This document shows positions 18,069 through 26,977 of a stretch of DNA of 64,000 nt, piece after piece. Each line of letters opens with the position of its first letter. Position 1 is the stretch's first letter. The DNA comes from Bacteriovoracaceae bacterium (lineage in GTDB: Bacteria > Bdellovibrionota > Bacteriovoracia > Bacteriovoracales > Bacteriovoracaceae), in NCBI GenBank assembly GCA_947441615.1, contig CANEUH010000021.1, forward strand, positions 1 to 64,000. The letters run 5' to 3'. The notes under the pieces are model-generated. The model was not told the origin of the DNA. It made no database searches and was given only the letters and a program-made list of their open reading frames with translations. A program made the position numbers and the translations under genes.

Positions 18069-19099
18069 TCAAATGTTTTTGTACCATCTGCGGCGATTTC
18101 CACATCAATAACCCAGCAGTCCATGGATCTGACGTCAGAGAAGACATTAGAGTTTTTGAAGCCATTGATATGGTAATCATTTGGCCAAGCTCCTTGGTTC
18201 CCTCTCACAGACTGAACTTTGAAATAAATTCCCGCCGGGTAAGTTGAAGCGTAGGATGAAAGATCGATCCCTTGAGAACACGAGTTAACATCTGTCTGAA
18301 ATGTTCCAAGTGGCTCTTCCTCAATCGTTCCGTTGGCCTTTTGACCTACTAAAATTACGCTATAGCTAAGCTTCGTGTAGCCCGCAACACTCGACATTTT
18401 ACTGTACGCAGGAATATAGCAGTAGGGAGAAGTTTGAGTGTTTTCTGGTTGAGGACGAGGCTTGAATCTCACTTTTAAGAAAGCATCCGTTTCAAACAAC
18501 GTTTTGGCATTCGCTACTGATTTTAGTTTTGCCGATGTGTTCATGTATTGTGTTGCGATTGGCGAAGCCGGGTTGTAGAAAGTCTTCCCTTGAATCGACA
18601 TCGTTGCTTTTCTGATTTCATAAGGAGTGAAGTTAATTCCAGTTGGAGCATAAGAGCTTGAGCAATTTTCCGCTGGAACTCCTCCTGGATATTGAACACC
18701 CCAGTTTTGTGAAAGAGAACTAGAAGGGTAGTTCGTGTATGGGTTTGTCCCACCGTTATTTGTTCCAGAGGTTGAGCCAGATGTTGTTCCTGATGTTGTT
18801 CCTGATGTTGTTCCACTTGTGGTACTTCCACCGCAAGAGCTGTGGGCCGGATAGTTTTGACAAAAGCCAGGGCAGCCAGGCAGTTGCCAGTAGTTTGTTG
18901 GACTAGAGTAGCAGAGTTGGTTGTTACCAGTTGTTCCACCATTGACCCCGCCGGTGGTTGTTCCGTAAGGACTATAACCGGGACATCCGGGCTGATAGTA
19001 GTTTGTTCCTGTGCAGGATTTGGTTGTTTTTTTACTTTTCTCCTGACACGACATCAGAAATAGGAGGGAGAAAATAAAGAGTAATGATATAGACTTCAT
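18065..19099 (-). CDS. Thr/Gly-rich repeat lipoprotein
   Basis: The 344-residue protein has a lipoprotein signal (LLFLMSCQEK). A low-complexity surface-like region follows (residues 15-120) with several Cys-Pro-Gly-type motifs (QPGCPGYSPYG, LPGCPGFCQN) and tandem SGTT repeats. A folded C-terminal domain of about 200 residues follows. The track start is a TTG. The ATG at 19099, with AAAGGAT upstream, gives a cleaner signal peptide. It is convergent with gshB (stops overlap by four bases). Likely an envelope or surface lipoprotein of unknown role. Confidence 0.75.
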   Translation of the reverse strand: MKSISLLFIFSLLFLMSCQEKSKKTTKSCTGTNYYQPGCPGYSPYGTTTGGVNGGTTGNNQLCYSSPTNYWQLPGCPGFCQNYPAHSSCGGSTTSGTTSGTTSGTTSGSTSGTNNGGTNPYTNYPSSSLSQNWGVQYPGGVPAENCSSSYAPTGINFTPYEIRKATMSIQGKTFYNPASPIATQYMNTSAKLKSVANAKTLFETDAFLKVRFKPRPQPENTQTSPYCYIPAYSKMSSVAGYTKLSYSVILVGQKANGTIEEEPLGTFQTDVNSCSQGIDLSSYASTYPAGIYFKVQSVRGNQGAWPNDYHINGFKNSNVFSDVRSMDCWVIDVEIAADGTKTFD

Positions 19100-19261
19100 A
19101 AATTTATCCTTTCTCAACTTTCCTTTCGGAATGTTCTCAATAAAACTTGATAATGGTTTAGGGGTACATGCTTAAGTTGTTGAAATTACTTGAATGACTG
19201 ACTGTTTTAGGTGTACTAAATTCACTTCCCGACTTTTCCATTGGTTGGCTAGAATAAGAGA

Positions 19262-19744
19262 ATGAAAAGAAAAGAACTTCATTCGCTTTTGTCTCCACTC
19301 TCTGAAAAATTATATCGATTTGCGTACACACTTATTCCCGATGATCTTCAAGCAGAACAATTGGTGATCGATTCTTTTAATGCTTTTTTATTAAGAGAGC
19401 GGAAAAAATTGATGGCCAGAGAAGTTGATCTTGTCAGTAAAAATGGATCTCAAATCCTACGTAGACAATATTTTAAAGGAATTCTTCAACACATGTTGGA
19501 AATTGGTGTTCGTCGCTCAATACAATTAAGTGAGCAGATCAAGGTCTCTAGACCTCAAGAGTATGTGCCCTATTATTCTTTGGAGCCCAAAGTTCGTTTT
19601 GTAATGAGCTTACGTTATGATGCTCAATTCTCCGTAGAAGAAATTGAAGAGATTGTTCAAATGCCACGTTATGAAGTGATTGAAAAGATACATAATGGAA
19701 GGTTTTTACTCCTTAGTGATCTTAACCGAGGAGTGAATGTATGA
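19262..19744 (+). CDS. Sigma-70/ECF-like protein (divergent)
   Basis: The 160-residue protein resembles an ECF sigma factor in layout. A region-2-like helix set is seen (LYRFAYTLIPDDLQAEQLVIDSFNAFLL, near residues 16-45). A C-terminal region-4-like segment follows (RFVMSLRYDAQFSVEEIEEIVQMPRYEVIEKIHNGRFLL). Core polymerase-binding residues are poorly conserved, so it may be a degenerate or highly divergent sigma-like protein. It overlaps the next gene, an anti-sigma-like protein, in ATGA, which supports the assignment. Confidence 0.6.
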   Translation: MKRKELHSLLSPLSEKLYRFAYTLIPDDLQAEQLVIDSFNAFLLRERKKLMAREVDLVSKNGSQILRRQYFKGILQHMLEIGVRRSIQLSEQIKVSRPQEYVPYYSLEPKVRFVMSLRYDAQFSVEEIEEIVQMPRYEVIEKIHNGRFLLLSDLNRGVNV

Positions 19745-20058
19745 TTGAGATGAATTCAAATTACAAAATGTTTGAAAGAAAAATTGTGCCTTACCTCGAT
19801 GGATCGCTTTCAAGTCAGGAAGTGTCTGAGTTTGAAGCTTTCGTTATGACTCACCCAGATTTTGAGCAGCAAATTAAAAATAAGCAGCAAGAAATCCAGC
19901 TCATTAAGCAGATGATTCCTGTTGCTGTTTTTTCTAAGGAAACCAAAGAGTCAATTGAGTCTGAGATGCATGCCTCTATTTTTAACTTAATCAAAGAAGA
20001 GCCTAAGGGCCTATTTGATTCTGTAAGGATTAGATGGGAAGAGTGGCGTAATCGTTAG
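19741..20058 (+). CDS. Anti-sigma-factor-like small protein
   Basis: The 105-residue protein has the N-terminal pattern of zinc-finger anti-sigma factors (IVPYLDGSLSSQEVSEFEAFVMTHPDFEQQI) but lacks the His/Cys zinc ligands and any transmembrane helix. It would therefore be a soluble, zinc-free variant. It overlaps the sigma-like gene in ATGA and converges on the TonB-like gene, with stops overlapping by four bases. A second in-frame ATG three codons on is an alternative start. Function is inferred from position and weak similarity only. Confidence 0.5.
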   Translation: MIEMNSNYKMFERKIVPYLDGSLSSQEVSEFEAFVMTHPDFEQQIKNKQQEIQLIKQMIPVAVFSKETKESIESEMHASIFNLIKEEPKGLFDSVRIRWEEWRNR

Positions 20059-20909
20059 CCATTGATAATTTCAAGAGTGTAGAACATGGAGAACTCACCA
20101 CTTTTCTCCCAGAGTGCCTTGGGTGGATTGTGGAGTTGGTCGATATCCTTAACAATATCCTCGAACAAATTCTGAAGCTCGTTTACGTGGGTCCAACGAA
20201 TCATTTTAATCTGTTGAACATTTCCTTCTGAATCATAAGTCATCCTGGCGGTCATGGTGATTCTGCCATTTGAAGGAATCTTAAAATGTGGATGTGTTTT
20301 CTGAAATTTGTCTAAATTCCTTAGAATTGAATTTACGTAATTAATAGCAGTTCTTTTTTGAAAACCATAAAACATGAGTTCATATTCATTGAGTTCATCT
20401 GGTTCGATGCCTTCAGGCACTTCAATACTAACGACAGCATCATTAATTTTTTGAGCACCAGTGAGCATATCTGAAATCGCCAGACCACCAGAAGGAAAGG
20501 ATTTCGAGAAGTCTTTAAACTCTTTACTCTTAAGGCTTATGGCATTCATGGCATTAGGTGATTTCGTTTTAACTTCAGGTCTTGTTCCAGGACGAGAAGG
20601 GGGCATTTTTTGAAGCTCAGGTTTACCTGCTGCAAAAGACAAGTCCTTTAAGCTAACGGGGCCTTTGGGTTTTGAGGCCGAAGCCTCAATGATCGCTTCA
20701 CTTGTTTTTAGCTTAGAGTGTTCAACTTTAGCCGTCTTCACACGTCTTATTTTTAATTGAGTAGGAGCTTCATTTTTTGAAAGGAGTTTCGAGAAGTTTA
20801 AGGATTTAATTCCATCAGAAAACATCAAAAAAAGATGAATAAAGAGAACCGTGAAGAAGATCACGGGGAAGTTCAATTTGAGCTTTATCTGAATCGTTGG
20901 TTCCGACAT
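20055..20909 (-). CDS. TonB-like envelope protein
   Basis: The 284-residue protein has a short cytoplasmic N terminus, one transmembrane helix (FPVIFFTVLFIHLFLMF) and a long basic, Ser/Lys/Pro-rich periplasmic spacer. A C-terminal domain of about 90 residues (GRITMTARMTYDSEGNVQQIKMIRWT) resembles TonB C-terminal folds. The ATG at 20909 has AAAGGAG at good spacing and is preferred over the track start at 20951. No ExbB/ExbD lies beside it, although the motAB stator genes are in the same superfamily. It may be a TonB-type energy transducer or gliding-related linker protein. Confidence 0.6.
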   Translation of the reverse strand: MSEPTIQIKLKLNFPVIFFTVLFIHLFLMFSDGIKSLNFSKLLSKNEAPTQLKIRRVKTAKVEHSKLKTSEAIIEASASKPKGPVSLKDLSFAAGKPELQKMPPSRPGTRPEVKTKSPNAMNAISLKSKEFKDFSKSFPSGGLAISDMLTGAQKINDAVVSIEVPEGIEPDELNEYELMFYGFQKRTAINYVNSILRNLDKFQKTHPHFKIPSNGRITMTARMTYDSEGNVQQIKMIRWTHVNELQNLFEDIVKDIDQLHNPPKALWEKSGEFSMFYTLEIING

Positions 20910-21105
20910 CCGGACAGACTCCTTTACTCGGATAAATCCTACCACCTTCAACTATGAAGAATCAAACAAAGTCGCGATTTCGGCAAGATAATACTGGGTT
21001 AGTGAAAAAGTCGGGAATTTTTTCCAAACTTGACTCCCTCACGCTGGAAAAGAGACAATAGGAGGGGTCCATAGACCGTTGATTCAACAAGGATGTTGCT
21101 TAGCT

Positions 21106-22455
21106 ATGAAAAAATTACTCACTTTTTCTTCATCTAAAATTTACCTCATTTGTGGTTTGTCATTGATGATGACACTCGGAGCTTTTTGGCATCATCAATC
21201 TAATCAAATGCAGCTTGATAGAATGAATGTGCTTAATCAAGGAGTAGGGACTTGCTTCAATAGATTGTCTCAGACTTTTACCGCCATGATGATTAAGGAT
21301 ATCCAGTCCCCTTATTTGAATCGTGATTTTATGGCTCTTTCGGATGAATGCCTTAATGAAACGATAAAGGGAATTAATCCTTTTAAGAAGAACGTAGAAA
21401 AAGGTTATGAGACTTTAAATCAATTAATTTCTGAAGTTCATTGGTTTCATGAGAAAGTTTTAAAAATACATGGGCCATTAATCTCTAATCCTAAAGCGAT
21501 TGTTCCTTTTGCTTCACTACAAGAACGATTTGGTAAAATGGAAAATTATAAATTAGATCTTGTTGATCAGATTGATTCTGCTAATGCTCAGTTAAGAAAA
21601 ATTCAGATTAATGATGAGTATTTAATGGGAGCTGGTCTCGTTCTTTTTGTCATAGCTCTTACTATTCTTTCTCTACAAGATTTTAATCGTGGCCAAATTC
21701 ATCGAGAGATTGAAAAAGAAGCGATGAACTTTTTAAAGTCCGGAACAAATAACGTTGGTGCGATTATTGAGAAGTTAGTTGAGCGATCACTTCTTATGAA
21801 TGGTTTGACTGTTACAAATCAAATCTTTCGAGATTACAATGCGAGTGTTCAAGATCAGAAAATGATGAATTCAGCTCCTTCTCCGTCTACTCATCACGTA
21901 TCTCAAGCTGAAGCCCTGGAAGAAATTGAAGAAGACGATATCCCAACCCAAGAATTTAAAACTTCATTGAAGGAAGTCTTAGTTTCAATCCAAAATGTTC
22001 AGCCAAAAGATTCAATCCATATGAGTGAAGTTAGGGATGTTCTTATGAATGTACCTTTTGAAAGTTTTGAACAGGTGATGAATTCGGCCATCAATCAGTT
22101 GGCTCCAAGAAGACCAAATAATAAGAAGATTATGGTTAGTAATCAGATTCATTCTGAGAAAGTTGTACTGAATCTTTTCCTTGCTGGCTCAACATTTACA
22201 GCGACTGAACTTGATTATGCTCAAGGAAATAAAGCTGTTGCTGCTGACTCGATCGATATGAATTTTGTGATCCTAAAAGAGATGGTCGGTGAGACAGGAG
22301 CACAGTGGCATCTTGAAAATAAAGTTGATCGCAACGGAATCATTACAGGGATGAATATGCGTTTCACGGTAGACAGAGTGACTAAAGAAAAGCCTCGTCT
22401 TGTGTCTGTGACTAAGGGTAAAAAGAAAGATCTCGCGAAAGAACTCATGAATTAA
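21106..22455 (+). CDS. Hypothetical two-TM sensor-like protein
   Basis: The 449-residue protein has a transmembrane segment (IYLICGLSLMMTLGAFW), a helical periplasmic domain of about 140 residues, a second segment (YLMGAGLVLFVIALTILSL) and a cytoplasmic portion. That portion carries a Glu/Asp-rich linker (EALEEIEEDDIPTQ) and a C-terminal domain of about 170 residues with no recognised motif. The layout is that of a chemoreceptor or histidine kinase sensor, but no kinase, HAMP or GGDEF motif is seen. The track start at 21079 is TTG. The ATG at 21106 begins a sensible membrane anchor. Confidence 0.65.
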   Translation: MKKLLTFSSSKIYLICGLSLMMTLGAFWHHQSNQMQLDRMNVLNQGVGTCFNRLSQTFTAMMIKDIQSPYLNRDFMALSDECLNETIKGINPFKKNVEKGYETLNQLISEVHWFHEKVLKIHGPLISNPKAIVPFASLQERFGKMENYKLDLVDQIDSANAQLRKIQINDEYLMGAGLVLFVIALTILSLQDFNRGQIHREIEKEAMNFLKSGTNNVGAIIEKLVERSLLMNGLTVTNQIFRDYNASVQDQKMMNSAPSPSTHHVSQAEALEEIEEDDIPTQEFKTSLKEVLVSIQNVQPKDSIHMSEVRDVLMNVPFESFEQVMNSAINQLAPRRPNNKKIMVSNQIHSEKVVLNLFLAGSTFTATELDYAQGNKAVAADSIDMNFVILKEMVGETGAQWHLENKVDRNGIITGMNMRFTVDRVTKEKPRLVSVTKGKKKDLAKELMN

Positions 22456-22459
22456 ATTT

Positions 22460-22486
22460 GCCGCCTCCGGGCGGCTTTTCTTTTTT
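22460..22486 (+). terminator. Rho-independent terminator
   Basis: GCCGCC-TCCG-GGCGGC hairpin (22460-22475) followed by TTTTCTTTTTT, four bases after the stop of the two-TM gene. Its T run overlaps the stop codon of the convergent dtd gene. Confidence 0.92.
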
Positions 22487-22922
22487 AGAATTCTAAGAGA
22501 AACGTGACTGGGCCATCGTTAATCAGGGAAACCTTCATGAAGGCACCAAATCGCCCTTCTTTGACAATTGTTCCCTTATTTCTAAGTTCTCTGTTAAAAA
22601 GTGCATATTTGAGTCTTGCCTCTTGAGGTGGCATAGATTTTTCAAAGCTAGGTCTATGACCGCCGGATCCATCCCAGCTTAAAGTAAACTGACTTACTGA
22701 AAGTATTTCACCCATTATAGACTGAATATCGAGATTCATCTTGCCATCAGTATCATCAAAAATACGCAGTTTTGAAATCTTGTCTACGGCCTTTGAAAGT
22801 ACCTCATCGGTATCACCTTGTTCAAAACAGACCAGGAGTAGTAATCCAACATTGATTGAGCCAATGACTTCAGAATCAACTGAAACAGAAGCTTCTTGAA
22901 CCCTTTGGACTACAACTTTCAT
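22485..22922 (-). CDS. dtd: D-aminoacyl-tRNA deacylase
   Basis: This enzyme removes D-amino acids (and glycine mischarged on tRNA-Ala) from tRNA. The 145-residue protein has the start MKVVVQRVQEASVSVD, the active-site SQFTL motif near residue 78, the following GHRPSFEKSMPP segment, and the cross-subunit NDGPVT motif near the C terminus. The length is exact for the family. The start codon overlaps the stop of the 946-residue upstream gene (TAATG), implying coupled translation. It converges with the preceding gene across a shared terminator. Confidence 0.95.
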   Translation of the reverse strand: MKVVVQRVQEASVSVDSEVIGSINVGLLLLVCFEQGDTDEVLSKAVDKISKLRIFDDTDGKMNLDIQSIMGEILSVSQFTLSWDGSGGHRPSFEKSMPPQEARLKYALFNRELRNKGTIVKEGRFGAFMKVSLINDGPVTFLLEF

Positions 22923-25762
22923 TATTTTTTACCCTGAAGCATTTGAAGTCTCATGGCAGATGTTATTGAATTTTGAATTTGAATCAATAATTCCTCATAA
23001 GTTACTTTAAAATCTTTGGTTGAATCCAAAACTTCTTTTAGGTCATGAGCTGTAGGAACGTGGATGGCCCGTAAAATTTTTGAAATGGGTACACCATGAG
23101 CATGTGAGAGCAAGAACTGAATAAATAAAATCATTGGCTCATCGGCATGAAGTCTAACAATCGATCTGCCGTTATGGATGAGTTCAAGAGAAAAAAGTTT
23201 TAGTTCTCCCTCATGGGTGACACTGACGTGAGCTTCTGTGAGAGCGAGATGCATGTCTGATGGATTTGTACCCTCTACAAAACCTACAAATACGTCTTCA
23301 TTATTGTTGGGATAGATGGCCGAGGTTGGCCTATTCATTAATTTCCCCTGAATGATAGGGTTAACAAAACTAACCTTTTGACCAAAACGCAAATCATCTA
23401 ATTTCCAAATTAAGCTTTGAATCGTTCTTTCAAAATTTGAAATGCGCGAAAGGATCTCACAAGCATAGCGAGGAAGCACGTCTCTCGTTAATTGATCAAT
23501 CTGTTTATAAGCTTTGCAAATCTCTCTAGGGTTTACATCTAAAAGTTGCTCTTCCGTGAGTTCAAGAGTTTTAAGTCCAGAACGCAAATGATCGGGAAGC
23601 GACTCAGTTTCTGTTAAAAATTTAGGTATTAAAAATTTAGCTAAGCTACCTTTGACTAAATTTGGGCCACCAGTGAAAGTAAGGTTTGTGACTTGTTTTC
23701 CTACGGGTGTAACAAAATAATTTCGAAGCAGATTAGGATTGAGTCCTGAGATCTTTGGCAAAAGTTGAAAATAACTACAAAGTGTCGCACCATAATCAGA
23801 ATAAATGGATCGGAATGTATCCATTGGATGAAGTTCTATTCTCACATCAACATTTCTAAAATCAACGACAAGAAAGTAGGATAAATCCCTTTTTAGTCCG
23901 AGATTTAAAGCGTTCTCTTTATGAAGATTTCGATCTTCGGTTTCAAGAGATCGTATTTCAAAAACAGTATCCATTGGGACACAACTGCCCAAGAGACTTT
24001 TAAAATAAGAGGGGTGAGTGATCCTTGTTGAATCCTCACTCGTTGAATGAATGAGCATTCCTTTAACAACGGCTTCTTGATAGAATTCAATTCGGAATGA
24101 GTCTGGAAACTCTAGTTGAGACATCGCTGGAACTTCCGATAGGTTTGCTAAATAAAAAGATCGTAAATGTTCAGTGATGGAAGAAAATTGTTGATAGTTT
24201 TCAATATCAGCTGAAATCCTGAAATAAGAACAAAGTTGCTTGTCACTGGTATGGTGAGCTTGTTTTCTAAAGACATAAATGTAAGAGCCAAGCTCTCCCT
24301 TGCCCTTAACATTTTCAAAGTCAAAAATGGCTTCAGGTTTTAATTCTTTAAGGACAGGCTCTAGGCGCTCTCTTAATGAAGGCACAAATAATTTCTTAGA
24401 GGAGAGTACAAAGAGGTATCCGTTTTGTTTTAAATACTTAACCTGATCCAAGATTTGGCTCATGAGATAATGTTGAGGATTATTCTTTGGAAAGTTACAA
24501 AGATTTAAAACAACTCGATCATAGGTTGATGTATAAAAAGGGTTGTCCTCGAGGAGAAATCCTTGCTTTAGTTGAGTGTTCTTACGGTTTTGAAAGTGCC
24601 CACCCATGATTTTGCAAATATAATCAATTGATCTTTCATTCTGAAAATGGGCCTTGTGGGCAAGAAAAGTCAAAAATTGTAGTTCATTACAGATCTTAGC
24701 AAATGTTCCAGAAATAAACTCTAGGCCTTTAAAGTCGGGACAAAGAATTTCATCCCAACGAAAACCAATATTATTTTCTTGGGCAAGCCAGTGCGATAAA
24801 GATAGAGATTCTAGATAATCCCCAAAGTATTTACAACTAATGATCCTCTCATCGTCTGGAAGGCCATGAGGCAGAGTTTTGCCTTCAACTGTTTCAAGCC
24901 AAAGAGGGAAATTAATTTGAAGCGAATTTAAAAATAATCCCATGGATAAGTGAGAAAGAGCATGAGAGTAAACTTTCCCTTGGTCTTCTTCTACTTGAGT
25001 TCGGTATGAAATTTGTTTCGTAATTTCAGTGATAGCAAGTTCTTTAGAAACTGAAAGAAGATCATTCATGACTCCTTTCATTCCCTCATGAGGACGGTAC
25101 CAACTATAGAGATTACTTTCTAGCGCCCTACTCTTTAGGTCTGTTTGACTTCCTTTTTTAAAAATCTGAGATAAAAAAGAAGTTGGGTACAGAAGGGCCT
25201 TATCTGTGAGTTCGAGCTGGCAAGTTTCAAGAAGGGATGAAATAAACCGAAGTTTTAAGAACGTGATTGTAGCAACTCTGTTTGTGTAAATTTCGATAAA
25301 CTGAGAGAGTCCTTTATGTTCAGTGAGATTCTCCGGAGAGATTGAATTCCAAAATTTCCCAAGATCATCTAGACCCTCAAAATGGAGCCCTAGCGTTTCT
25401 GCATAGGAGAGAAATTCTGAGTAAAGACCTTGCTTGATCGTTTTTGGAAAATCCTTGGTCTTAAATAACTCATTTTTTGCGTCGAGCTGGACAAGGCTCA
25501 TGAGGCGTTCAAATTTAATAACATTTTTAGATAAGAGAGAGTCTCCTTTCCAACCAGGAACGAAGCAGTGGAGTGGTGAGAATTTATCTCCATCATTCAA
25601 TGTCGGTTTCACAGTTTTAGGGAGATTGATAAATGTGGGAAATTTTCCCTTTGAGGTTGTCTGTGAAGATTCTTGTTTATCGACGTTAGAAAATTCAGAG
25701 TCCTTAGTGGACTCGGTATTTTTATAAAACCATTCTGAAGCCGAAAACGTTTTCTTACTCAA
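22922..25762 (-). CDS. Large methyltransferase-like protein (degenerate N6-MTase fold?)
   Basis: The 946-residue protein is not confidently recognised. In the middle (about residues 415-510) it has VVLNLCNFP followed by LKQNGYLFVLSSKKLF, LRERLEPVLKELKPEAIFDF and GSYIYVFRK. This resembles the post-NPPY part of N6-adenine DNA methyltransferases of type I/IIG systems, but the NPPY catalytic motif itself is not intact. The region after residue 600 could be a target-recognition-like domain. The start is TTG with GGAAGG upstream. It is translationally coupled to dtd (TAATG). No restriction or specificity subunit is adjacent, so a housekeeping or lineage-specific role is possible. Confidence 0.5.
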   Translation of the reverse strand: MSKKTFSASEWFYKNTESTKDSEFSNVDKQESSQTTSKGKFPTFINLPKTVKPTLNDGDKFSPLHCFVPGWKGDSLLSKNVIKFERLMSLVQLDAKNELFKTKDFPKTIKQGLYSEFLSYAETLGLHFEGLDDLGKFWNSISPENLTEHKGLSQFIEIYTNRVATITFLKLRFISSLLETCQLELTDKALLYPTSFLSQIFKKGSQTDLKSRALESNLYSWYRPHEGMKGVMNDLLSVSKELAITEITKQISYRTQVEEDQGKVYSHALSHLSMGLFLNSLQINFPLWLETVEGKTLPHGLPDDERIISCKYFGDYLESLSLSHWLAQENNIGFRWDEILCPDFKGLEFISGTFAKICNELQFLTFLAHKAHFQNERSIDYICKIMGGHFQNRKNTQLKQGFLLEDNPFYTSTYDRVVLNLCNFPKNNPQHYLMSQILDQVKYLKQNGYLFVLSSKKLFVPSLRERLEPVLKELKPEAIFDFENVKGKGELGSYIYVFRKQAHHTSDKQLCSYFRISADIENYQQFSSITEHLRSFYLANLSEVPAMSQLEFPDSFRIEFYQEAVVKGMLIHSTSEDSTRITHPSYFKSLLGSCVPMDTVFEIRSLETEDRNLHKENALNLGLKRDLSYFLVVDFRNVDVRIELHPMDTFRSIYSDYGATLCSYFQLLPKISGLNPNLLRNYFVTPVGKQVTNLTFTGGPNLVKGSLAKFLIPKFLTETESLPDHLRSGLKTLELTEEQLLDVNPREICKAYKQIDQLTRDVLPRYACEILSRISNFERTIQSLIWKLDDLRFGQKVSFVNPIIQGKLMNRPTSAIYPNNNEDVFVGFVEGTNPSDMHLALTEAHVSVTHEGELKLFSLELIHNGRSIVRLHADEPMILFIQFLLSHAHGVPISKILRAIHVPTAHDLKEVLDSTKDFKVTYEELLIQIQNSITSAMRLQMLQGKK

Positions 25763-25964
25763 GGGGCCGGGCCTTCCTATCAGGGTAAAGCAAAACTATT
25801 GAAATAATTAATAATTTGGGAGTGGTGATTTTGGCTTATCCCGCGTTTTTTGTCATGGGAAAAGGTTGAAAAAGATCACTTTCGTAAAGTTTTTTAGAGA
25901 CTTGCCGACAAGATTAAAGAGTTAGGGATTAAATAAAAAATACCATAGTGAAGGGAGTTTACAT

Positions 25965-26354
25965 ATGGACCAGAGCTTCAACGATCAAGAGCTTTCAGAC
26001 ATAATGAAGGAAATTGAAGCCTTAGAGGATGATTTTCAAGTTAAAGATGAAAAAACCACTAGTCCTGTGCTTGAAGAGCTTGCCTCTCTAGATGAAGTCG
26101 TCTCAATTCCAGTCTCAACGGCCAATGTTGTGTCCATGGGGCCAACAATAAAAGAGGCTCCTTCAAGTTCCTCACCGACGAGTTCAATGAGCTTTCGAGT
26201 TCAAGGGGAGCTTACGATTGATCTTCAATTTGATATCGGTGGTAAAGTTGTTTGTTTAGAAGTGAGTGAGAAAGGACTCACCATCGAAATGGATGGTGGG
26301 GCCAAATTTAGTATTCCAGTTTCTGAAAAAACACATCATAAAAAAGCTGTTTAA
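25965..26354 (+). CDS. Hypothetical acidic protein
   Basis: The 129-residue soluble protein has an acidic helical N terminus (ELSDIMKEIEALEDDFQVKDE), a Ser/Pro-rich linker, and a compact beta-rich C terminus (GELTIDLQFDIGGKVVCLEVSEKGLTIEM). There is no signal peptide. GGGAG precedes the ATG. rsmD starts four bases after its stop, so it is likely cotranscribed with rsmD-coaD. No function is inferred. Confidence 0.7.
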   Translation: MDQSFNDQELSDIMKEIEALEDDFQVKDEKTTSPVLEELASLDEVVSIPVSTANVVSMGPTIKEAPSSSSPTSSMSFRVQGELTIDLQFDIGGKVVCLEVSEKGLTIEMDGGAKFSIPVSEKTHHKKAV

Positions 26355-26357
26355 TTC

Positions 26358-26939
26358 ATGTCATTAAAAATTTTGGGTGGAGTGGCCAGGGGGTTTCCTC
26401 TGGCAACCCCGAAATCTGATACGACTCGTCCGACAGCTGTTCTTATAAAAAGAAAACTTTTTGATTGGCGTCAGCACATGGATGACTATGTCTTTATTGA
26501 CTTGTGCGCTGGCTCTGGTGCGATGGGATTTGAAGCATTTTCACGAGGTGCACAGAAGGTTTTACTGAATGAATTAATGAGGGGAGCTTTTCTTACACTT
26601 AAAGATAATAAAGCCAAAATAGAAAAGGCTTTTAGTGTTGATGAAGCGGTAATGAAAGTCACTAACATTGAAGCAAAGCAGTGGGTTCAAAGAGAACTCC
26701 AATATGAGCTTCCAGATACTAAAAATGCTATTTTGTATTTTGATCCACCCTATGAAAATCATGCCCTTTATTTTGATGTCTTAAAACTACTTAAAGAGCT
26801 TCATTTTGAAGGAGAGTTGTGGGTTGAGTCGGACCGACTGAAGGGTCCAAAATTGGCCGATCTCACTGGAGTATTCCATTCAATTATTAAAACCATAGAA
26901 CAGGGTGATCATTTTGTCGTCGTCGGGAAATTAGTATAA
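26358..26939 (+). CDS. rsmD: 16S rRNA (guanine(966)-N(2))-methyltransferase RsmD
   Basis: The 193-residue SAM-dependent enzyme methylates G966 of 16S rRNA. It shows the family start (LKILGGVARGFPL, TRPTAVLIKRKLFDW), the SAM-binding IDLCAGSGAMGFEAFSRGA motif, and the catalytic FDPPYENHALYFDVLKLL motif. Length is typical. It is followed by coaD, the common rsmD-coaD arrangement, 38 bases downstream. Confidence 0.93.
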   Translation: MSLKILGGVARGFPLATPKSDTTRPTAVLIKRKLFDWRQHMDDYVFIDLCAGSGAMGFEAFSRGAQKVLLNELMRGAFLTLKDNKAKIEKAFSVDEAVMKVTNIEAKQWVQRELQYELPDTKNAILYFDPPYENHALYFDVLKLLKELHFEGELWVESDRLKGPKLADLTGVFHSIIKTIEQGDHFVVVGKLV

Positions 26940-26977
26940 AATTATTTCATGAGTTTTAATCTTTAAAGGACCATGCC

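Noticed and set aside
18541-18942. 133-aa minus-strand ORF within the Thr/Gly-rich lipoprotein gene
   Set aside because: Alternative frame of the same repeats; the lipoprotein frame has a signal peptide and start site, this one has neither.
22922-25762. Type I or IIG restriction-modification system
   Set aside because: No intact NPPY motif, nuclease, or specificity subunit, and the neighbour is dtd; only a methyltransferase-like resemblance is claimed.
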